A DNA stretch of 64,000 bases from Hormiphora californensis (taxonomy: Eukaryota; Ctenophora; Tentaculata; Cydippida; Pleurobrachiidae). The stretch is taken from the NCBI GenBank assembly GCA_020137815.1, contig CM035354.1, positions 1,305,146 to 1,369,145 on the forward strand, read 5' to 3'. Positions within the stretch are counted from its first letter, which is position 1. Each line of letters starts with the position of its first letter. Shown here piece by piece: positions 20,521-30,600 of this stretch. Under the pieces are notes generated by a model. That model did no database searches, had not been told where the DNA came from, and saw only the letters and a program-made list of their open reading frames with translations. Both the position numbers and the translations under genes were made by a program.

Positions 20521-23500
20521 AGGGAGAGGAAACTTTGAAGGGAGTGAGGGGAGGTTAGGGAGAGAGATTAGAGAAATAACACTGACGAAACTGCGAGACA
20601 CACAGAGAGAAAGGAGCTTTTATGTGTGATAATCATGATAATCATGACAACACATGTCTTTATTTTACTATTTATCAGTTTTTAACCAAACTTTGTTATT
20701 TAAGTGTTTTCCCCATTTCCCTAACCAATTGCAAGTTTAACCCGTCTATCCATATCACCATCCAACCCCAAACTATAATCCCATTCCAATTTTGTAGCAA
20801 AATGTCGGTCAGTATCTCGTAAGTATGCCCGCAGACACGAGATCTTGACATGTGTGATCGCTATATATTAGCAACGTGTGATTTATGGGCACAGCTTTCT
20901 TCTTTTGTTAAGCACTCTTAACGTTATTTATGTTATAGTCAAGCCTCTATTTACCGTGCCCCCCCCCCCCCTCGGGGGAAATAAGAAGGGTTTTGCATGG
21001 TGGTTATCGAGGTCCGGTATATCGAGGTTTGACACAGCACAGCTGATAACGATATGTCTTTTGGACAGCACTCATGTGTTAAACACTCACATGGCACTTT
21101 CACATGACACCCCGGTGTCATGTTTCCACTTTTTCTCGCTAGAATGGGAGGTTTCATGTTCTAGCCCGATTCTAGTTCCTCTAATACATGTTCTCTGTTT
21201 TATATGGTGTATGTGTGTGTGTGTGTCACCACGTGCTCGTTTTGTGTCTCATATTCTCTGCTTCTGTGGAGACTCTCCACTGGAGAGCCCTGAATGTTAT
21301 CAGTGCTATAATATGACTTCATAGGTAGAGTGCTGTTTGGGCCTTCATGTATGACCTGATTCATAGCCTATTTTCCGTACGGGATTTACTTTTGAGAACA
21401 TTAAGACATTGTGAAGAACTAATTCTCACTATACCCAACACACATATTTATATCAGCACTATAATAAATGATATGTTTGTTTAGCGTAGTTTACATCACT
21501 AGGTACACAAATAAGAACGTGATTTTCATGACGCCCCCCACTAGGATGCAGTAGTTGTACGTGTTTCTCTGTGAAGTTCGATCAGTCGATCTTTAGCTTT
21601 ATTTACTTTGTCAGATCATCAATAATGATGAATATTTTCTCTTTTAGGGTGTGCTTTATTTCCCTTTCTATCGCTCTCTTTCTCCATCTCTCAATTCTCT
21701 CCTTCTCTGAGAGAAATTCTCTCTCTCATAACTGCAGTACGTGGGCTCTTGTACTGCCAATTCAGACACTACAGTACACGAATGTCGAGATTACTCGTTC
21801 GTTACGTTGCAGTTCGTTTCACTTTTGCTTGTCTCAGACACCAATAAGGGCTCTTTCTCTCACTAAAATGCAACTTAAATCCGTCTCAAATACCCATTTC
21901 TAGCACACATGAACTCCCAGTTACCACTGAACTGTCTCTCGGGCCTGGCCTAGTCTCATCACTAAATTACAGCTACATTCTTGGCCAATATCGACCAAAA
22001 CTTTGGAATTTCGCATTTAATTCAATTTGGGAAACTTTGTACTTTGCCATTACGTGTTTGATAAAGGAGCACTAACAAGTCACAGAGCAGAATTCTATTC
22101 ATTACTCGTTCGTTACGTTGCAGTTCGTTTCACTTTTGCTTGTCTCAGACACCAATAAGGGCTCTTTCTCTCACTAAAATGCAACTTAAATCCGTCTCAA
22201 ATACCCATTTCTAGCACACATGAACTCCCAGTTACCACTGAACTGTCTCTCGGGCCTGGCCTAGTCTCATCACTAAATTACAGCTACATTCTTGGCCAAT
22301 ATCGACCAAAACTTTGGAATTTCGCATTTAATTCAATTTGGGAAACTTTGTACTTTGCCATTACGTGTTTGATAAAGGAACACTAACAAGTCACAGAGCA
22401 GAATTCTATTCATTACTCGTTCGTTACGTTGTTGTATGTCCGCATAGTATTCTAGAACATTTTACAGTATATTGGTGCTACATTCAGTCCTACCCCTTAT
22501 CTGTGTTCAATCGTTTTTGTTTATCTTCATCTCCGATCCACTGGAAATGCATATACCTCTCATCTCATCATCAACAACATCACGGTACCAATCATCCATC
22601 AAAATTCTGTAAGTTCACCTGTCCGTATTGTCTGTTCACAGATTGTGTAAAGTTTATATTGTGAAGGTAATTTACTATTCAAAACCCTGTAAACATCGGG
22701 ATTCCAGACCCAAACTCAAGAAATTCTCAAAGGCAAAACGTTACCTTGTTCCAGACCAAACTAAACTCAAGACACTCTCAAAGGCAAAACGTTACCTTGA
22801 TCCAGACTAAACCAAACTCAAGACTCTCTCAAAGGCAAAACGTTACCTTGTTCCAGACTCAGAAGCTGACAGGACATAAAGCTTGCGTGAGAGTGCCCGA
22901 ATACAGACCACAAACAGTTAGAATATCAGAGAAATTTTGTTTGATTTTGGTGTAATTTTGAGCGTGATATTTTAGCTACTATCTTTCATACAGACCACAG
23001 ACTTTATGACAGGTTGCAACACCGTTCTGTCGTGCGGCAGAGTTTGGTACGCTATAACCTAGAGCCACACACACACACACACACGAATGTCGAAGATTGC
23101 ATGCAACAGTATCTCACTCTTTTGCTTATCTCACTCTTCCACTACAGCAGCTCTTCTAATGAATTATACCAGCTTATAATAGTGCATACAGGCAGCAGTT
23201 ATACATTTCTTGGTAATTTACATGGTACTACTTTCCTAATTCCTCCCACTCTGAGTTGACAACGTACTGTATGCTTGGTAACGCAATTACCCCTACATTG
23301 CGGGCACGCTAAAACGTGCATATCGCAATGCCCTATGTACAGAGGGGTAATTTCGTTACCAAACTGTATGCCGTATATCGTACTACAGAGCTGTCCTAGT
23401 ATATAGAGACACAGCTGCATCATTGACATTATTTTGATTAAGGTAGACATCATTTTATTTAAGGTAGACATGTTTAATTCAACTATGTAGGGAGGTGGGG

Positions 23501-24641
23501 GCTCAGTAGTATCACCTGCGTGTGTGTGTGTGGGGGCATTCTCAAGCATCCCTTATTCACTCACATTCAATTCGGAATATAATATTCGTGTGTTAATTCG
23601 ATAGTTTCTGCAGGGACTCTATTCATTTCAATGGTCCATATAATTTAAATATTCATTGAGATCTGATTAAGTCCCCCCTGAAACAGCTCGGGCAACTAGC
23701 AGCTGCCACCTGGTACCTACTTTAACAAATATATTCATTATGCTGATCAGGTTGCACTTAATAGATTCATTATTATAATGGCATTATATGTAGCTCGTTA
23801 TAGGGGGTGCAGCTGCGATGGGTATTCATTATGTAGCTCGATTATACATTCCTCATTACCTGCTTTCATATTCTCTCTCCTTAGTTGATCATTACCTGCT
23901 TTCATATTCTCTCTCCTTAGTTGATCATTACCTGCTTTCATATTCTCTCTCCTTAGTTGATCATTACCTGCTTTCATATTCTCTCTCCTTACTTGATCAT
24001 TAGTGCCCCATGATAGCATTATTACGGTGGTTACATGTTGTAGATCACATTGAAATTCAATATAGCACATTTCTAAATGCGTTTTTCATTCTTCCCCTCT
24101 TCGATTCTACTATGACACTCTCTAGAACTGCGATTTTACTATTATCCCTTTTGAAGAGATCTGCGTGATCCTTCCTCCATGTGTGACAGATTTTATTGCG
24201 ATTTTCTCACCAGACACCGTGCTATCTACCTTGCTACCTATTATCTATGGCTGTATATGCGGCTGTGTATTTGCTGATTTGAATGTACTGTTGAATGTAC
24301 CACCATGATAGTCGGACCCCGATTTACCGTGATCATGTGCTCGGTGGAAAGGGTCTTACCCGGTAAATCGGGGTCCGACTATATATATATATATATATAT
24401 ACTATACCCCTCTAACCGTGCAACCTCTATGTGTGTTAGGTTACCCACAGTGGAAGATATCCACGAGGTGTTCCAACCTCCACTACTGCAGCTCCAAGAG
24501 GTGTTCCAGCCTCCACTAATACAGCTCAAAGAGGTGTTCCAGCCTCCACTAATACAGCTCAAAGAGGTGTTCCAACCTGAAACCTCCATTACTACAGCTC
24601 AAAGAGGTGTTCCTACCTAATACCCCAAGAGAGGCAGCATC
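20521..24641. other. Intergenic region CSTF1-ABCC with tandem repeats
   Basis: No gene recognised. Contains a 311-bp tandem duplication (21791-22101 and 22102-22412, nearly identical), about four 47-bp units with AAGGCAAAACGTTACCTTG (22700-22862), four 36-bp units with ATTACCTGCTTTCATATTC (about 23855-24000), a TA-flanked MITE (24311-24379) followed by (TA)n, and four 33-bp units with CAGCTCAAAGAGGTGTTCC (24450-24612) just upstream of the ABCC start. Confidence 0.75.
24311..24379. mobile_element. Short MITE related to 16719-16889
   Basis: GTCGGACCCCGATTTACC...GGTAAATCGGGGTCCGAC between TA dinucleotides; both ends lack the outer CA/TG of the longer copy. Confidence 0.7.
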
Positions 24642-27600
24642 ATGGACAATTATTGTGGGGACTGGGCGACCACTGACGGACTGTGTGTTCCCCAGTTCAT
24701 CAAGTTGATAGGGAACGCTTGTATAGTTTTTGTTGCAATTCTATCCCTTTACTTCACATCTACTGCTAAGAAGCACCTTGTCAGATTTTGGTAAGTCCTG
24801 GTAAGTCCTGTAATTACATAATAATTGGACTTGGTAAGTCCTGTAATTACATATTAATTGGACTTGGTTAGCCGTTAACCAGTTTGATGTTTGCATGATG
24901 GGGTATAATGCTGAACGGGTTGGCGGTTGTGGTTGCCATGATAACACGTTTCCATAGTAACCAGGTTCTATACATTGCAGGCTGCACAACCTCCAGTATG
25001 CAGCAATAATGCTGAACGGGTTGGCGGTTGTGGTTGCCATGATAACACGTTTCCATAGTAACCATTCTATACATTGCAGGCTCCACAACCACCAGTATGC
25101 AGCAATAATGCTGAACGGGTTGGTGGTTGTGGTTGCCATGATAACACGTTTCCATAGTAACCAGGTTCTATACATTACAGGCTTCACAACCTCCAATATG
25201 CAGCAATAATGCTGAACGGGTTGGTGGTTGTGGTTGCCATGATAACACGTTTCCATAGTAACCAGGTTCTATACATTACAGGCTTCACAACCTCCAATAT
25301 GCAGCAATAATGCTGAACGGGTTGGCGGTTGTGGTTGCCATGATAACACGTTTCCATAGTAACCATTCTATACATTACAGGCTTCACAACCTCCAGTATG
25401 CAGCAATAATGCTGAACGGGTTGGTGGTTGTGGTTGCCATGATAACACGTTTCCATAGTAACCATTCTATACATTACAGGCTCCATAACCTCCAGTATGC
25501 AGCAATAATGCTGAACGGGTTGGCGGTTGTGGTTGCCATGATAAAACGTTTCCATAGTAACCATTCTATACATTGCAGGCTCCACAACCTCCAATATGCA
25601 GCAATAATGCTGAACGGGTTGGCGGTTGTGGTTGCCATGATAACACGTTTCCATAGTAACCATTCTATACATTGCAGGCTCCACAACCTCCAGTATGCAG
25701 CAATAATGCTGAACGGGTTGGCGGTTGCATTAGAGATGTTGGCATGGCATAATCTCTACGGAGCAAAGGTGTTTGTTGTCCTAAACTCTGTTTATCAGGT
25801 ATGTATTATATACCATTCCAGGTAAAACTATAAGCTGTTGTGGTTTAAGGGTACACCTCGGCAAAATTTTTGTCGAGTGCCCGCTTAGCTCTCCATATGG
25901 GGTTGTAGGGCATACCAAGCCGACCTCAAATATGCAATTTTAGCCCTTAACTCGAATTCATATTTTTGCTACAGCCCCTCAAAGTTTGACCCTAAAAACC
26001 GGTTTTTAAGGTCCCTAGATTTTATTTTTAGGGCTAGAAAGCTGAAAATTTAGGGATTCATAGAGGATACCAAGGTGTATAGCTCAAACAGAAATTTTTT
26101 GAAATGGAGCTCAATTTTTTGTCTGAGACTATTTTACATTTTTTGACTTTGAGGCCATATTTGGACATGTTCCTATGGACCGTTAAGGCTAAAAATTGGA
26201 TATTTGGTGCTCCTAACAATTGTCAAAGTAGCCACAAATTTTCAGGAGGTCCGAATTTGAAATGTGGCCTACAGGTTTCTTTTTGTAAAGCACATATTTT
26301 AGGAAAACTTAAAATGGCTATATCTCAAGAATGGTAGGTCCTAGCGATCTAATTTTGTGCTAAATCGATTCAGCGGGTCCGATTTTGGGGGGGTCGTCTC
26401 TTATACATTTTGCTCTAAGTCTAACCGTTTTTTCAGAAATCGTATTTTAAGATTTGAACATGTTTAGCAGAAATAGGTAAGATTAGCTCTAGCTAGAAGC
26501 ATTTCTGCTAAACATGTACAAACCTTAAAATACGATTTCTGAAAAAACGGTTAGACTTAGAGCAAAATGTCTAAGAGACGACCCCCCCAAAATCGGACCC
26601 GCTGAATCGATTTAGCACAAAATTAGATCGCTAGGACCTACCATTCTTGAGATATAGCCATTTTAAGTTTTCCTAAAATATGTGCTTTACAAAAAGAAAC
26701 CTGTAGGCCACATTTCAAATTCGGACCTCCTGAAAATTTGTGGCTACTTTGACAATTGTTAGGAGCACCAAATATCCAAATTTTAGCCTTAACGGTCCAT
26801 AGGAACATGTCCAAATATGGCCTCAAAGTCAAAAAATGTAAAATAGTCTCAGACAAAAAATTGAGCTCCATTTCAAAAAATTTCTGTTTGAGCTATACAC
26901 CTTGGTATCCTCTATGAATCCCTAAATTTTCAGCTTTCTAGCCCTAAAAATAAAATTTAGGGACCTTAAAAACCGGTTTTTAGGGTCAAACTTTGAGGGG
27001 CTGTAGCAAAAATATGAATTCGAGTTAAGGGCTAAAATTGCATATTTGAGGTCGGCTTGGTATGCCCTACAACCCCATATGGAGAGCTAAGCGGGCACTC
27101 GACAAAAATTTTGCCGAGGTGTACCCTTAACTTATATCCATATAGATTGTTTCCCTAGCAAACATAACAGCATTTCAACCGCATCTTTCCAGGTCCTGGG
27201 TGCGCTAGCGACAGGTGTTTTGTATGCAGGGGGTGAGAGGACAGCTAGGCGGACACCCCTTCTATGTCTCTGTATTTTCTACATCGCCATTCTCTTCGGG
27301 AGCATCATGGAGGCAGTGGTATGTGTTTTAGTTGTTACCATGGTAACCATGTTGTGGTTGCCATGGTAACTCGTTTCCATAACAACCATGCAATTCTACC
27401 TAACATCTACCTATCTGCAGTGGTTAATAAGGAACGATGAGATGCAGAGTTTTACTGCTATGGATGTGAGGATACTCATCTCTGTTGGGCGATCTGTTTT
27501 CTATTGTATCCTTCTCCTGTGTGGTACCCTAAACATTATCGTAAGTTCTAACATATTCTTGAAATCTCAATATGTTTTTATTCATAGGTACACCGATCAG

Positions 27601-30600
27601 GGTCGTGAGTAAGGGAGATGAGGGGAGTGCGACCTATAGGTCGCTCTCCCCTCATCTCCCTCACTCACGGCGCTGCTAGTATCACAAAGTGATTGGCCCC
27701 CGTGCATAGGGTCCCCAGACCCCATACGGGGTTCAAGCCCATGGCAACCGCTCTATTCACACCACTTCTCTCCAGAGAGGTCCAATGAGCTGGATGATAG
27801 TAGCAGAACGAGATACATGTAACAAACATTGGACAGCTGCCCTACCCTCTAGACTGACATTCTCCTGGCTACAAAACCTCCTTATCAAAGGGTTAGTAAA
27901 GTCGACCTCTCCCAATTATTCTAGTTAGATTGTTACATTTTATCGACTCTACTAGGTGGATAAAACCGTTAAAATTGAGTTCAGTAACTTCGGTTCCACA
28001 CACCATCTCCCTTTTCTCTTATTTCAAAACCTTTACAAATCATATCAGTCAAGTCAACAACCAATCAGAACTCTTTATTTAGGTCACGTGACTGGTTTTC
28101 AGCCAATCAGTATTTCCTTATTTCAAAACCTATACAATTCAGGTGGAAGAAGCCGTTAGATCTAAGTGATATCGGACAACCCCCAACTGTGGACAAGTGT
28201 GAACAGTTGTCCGAACAATTTGAAGAATTGTGGGTTGAGGAAGTGAAGAAACCGAGTCCTAGCCTCATCCTGGTGAGTGTGTCAAAACTTGACAAACTGT
28301 TTCTCTGTCTCTTACTCTGCCTCTGTCTCTCTCTGTCTCTTACTCTGCCTCTCTATCTCTCTGTCTCTCTGACTCTGTCTCTCTGACTTTGTCTGTTTTA
28401 TACACAATTTCCAACCCCGAAATTGTATCTAGGAGGAACTAAACTTCCTCATTGCATCTAGGTATGTTTGAGACTGTTTAAGATGACATACATTACCTCC
28501 ATTTCTCTACGAATTATTGGAGACGGATTCTCCTTTGTGTACCCTTACGCAGTGACGGGAATTAACAGCTACATCAATACTGTTCAGGTAAGTGTCGTTT
28601 ACAACTGTATTTTGGAAGTGTGGTTTAGATAGTTAGATTCTTTATTTCTATCTGTTGGCGCCATAGACCCCGTTTATGACTTTCTAAATCTAATCTGAAC
28701 ACATAAAGATCAGGGCTGCCGAGCCTGGTAGGTTTGCATATAACAGTCGATAATTCACAACCTTCTTCAGACACAAAAAAAGAGTGGTGAAGTTATTCCT
28801 GATGCTGCTCCGGATGCCTTTATTTCCGTCTCAGAGTTTGGGAAAAACGGTTACGTTCTGTGTTTCTCTCTTCTTATCGCGGGGACAGCACAGAGTGTAC
28901 TTGCGTGAGTAGAACAGCGTGTCTTATTATTGCAATTATATTTAGTCGTATTATTTAGCTTATTTAGTTTAGTTGTACCAACATCCAACACATCGTCTCA
29001 TGACACGTTTTTTAACGGGGATTACAAAGCTACTTCTTAACCAAGGAAAACACGAGTTATGCTGGTACACCAAACAAAACACTTGGAAGTTTGTAACCCT
29101 GTTAGTGTTTACTATGTTTCAGTAACCCTATGTTTACTATTTTCAGTAACCAATACTCCATGTTCTCCTGTTTCTGGAGAGCAGTTCACTGCAAGGCCCT
29201 TCTCCAGTATGTGATCTTCAAAAAGTCACTGAATCTCGCTCCATGGGCCAACGCTGATCCGGACCTGACACAAGGTAAGAGCCAATCAGAACTCGTTATT
29301 TAGGTCACGTGACTGGTCATCAGCCAATCAGGGAGCAATATTCCCTGATTCGGTCGGTTCCTGCAAGGTAAGAGCCGCCCCGGTCCCTGTTAGCTGGGTT
29401 TTGTGGGACGTTCTAATTGTAGGTGTCTGGTACAGCTGCACATTACAAATACCCATATATTATTATTACATCCGGGTTACATCCCGATAATATATTATAT
29501 GTTATCCGGTCATGTTGGACTGGACTTATTCTGAATACGTTCTGATTGCATCAGCAGGCTGAATCGGGGGGATGGGGGGGGGCTGAATTCAGATAAAAAA
29601 GAAACTAATAATCAAGTTCATGCTAAGAAGGAGAGGTGAATGATTTGAAATAAAAAAGCACTAGGGGAGGATTTAACAATTGTTAATTATTCCAGGAATC
29701 AATAATTAACTGTTAATTATTTCAGGAAAAGTACTGAATGTGATGAGTACGGATACTCATCAGTATCATTTCATGTTCTACTTCGTGAATCTATGTGTTG
29801 TTGCTCCTATGATGGTATGGTTTTTAGTTCCTTCTAATTGCTTCTAATTGACTCTAATGGCCTCGATATATTATATTGTATTTGATTCTTGTAAATTCTT
29901 ATTAAATCCACAGGATAAGTTACATCTAGTTAGTAGTTACACTAAACACATAACCCACCTCTGCAGATAATAGTGTCTATCATATTGTTACTGATTAACG
30001 TTGGGTGGCCCGCTATAATTGGAGTTCTAATTTTGCTCTTCTCCTTCCCTGTTAATGGGTACCTAGCTCGGAAAATGGGAGAATTTCAAAGACAGGTAAT
30101 ATATAACAGTACACTTTAAAGCTTTTATACACCTCAATGGTCCTAGCCTTTATTTCAGTTAATTCAGAATACATCTTGATGTCCCCACACACCCCTTGGG
30201 CTTTGATAAATAACGGGTCAAGGGATGGCATCACAAATATATACTCTTTCTTCATATATCCCATATCTCACACATCTTCAGATTATGTTCGCTAAAGACA
30301 GGAGGATGAAAGTTATGAATGAGATGTTGCTGGGGATGAAAAGTATTAAAATGTACAGTTGGGAAAACATCTTTGTTGGACTTATCAAGAATGCAAGAGC
30401 AGAGGAGGTATTTAATATAACCGCCCCCTCCACCTCCCTCCACGTCCCTCTTATATATATTACAGAGCAGAGGATGTGTTGCTACCCCCCCTCCTCTTAT
30501 CCCAGACAATCCAGCTCTGACTTCTCTCTGTCTAACTATCATATTATTATTTCAGATCTAATTTGAACTAAATTATTATTTCAGTTGAAAATTCTCCGAA

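Noticed and set aside
19763-20601. Minus-strand frames rich in SLSNLPPPRLLS over the CSTF1 end
   Set aside because: Antisense of the GA-rich minisatellite and CSTF1; no domain, three overlapping frames of the same repeat.
24741-25684. Minus-strand frames with [10 protein letters not shown] repeats
   Set aside because: Antisense of the 99-bp ABCC exon array.
26104-26871. Two copies of a 77-aa protein gene
   Set aside because: They lie in mirrored arms of the palindromic element, start inside it, have no domain and no sign of expression signals.
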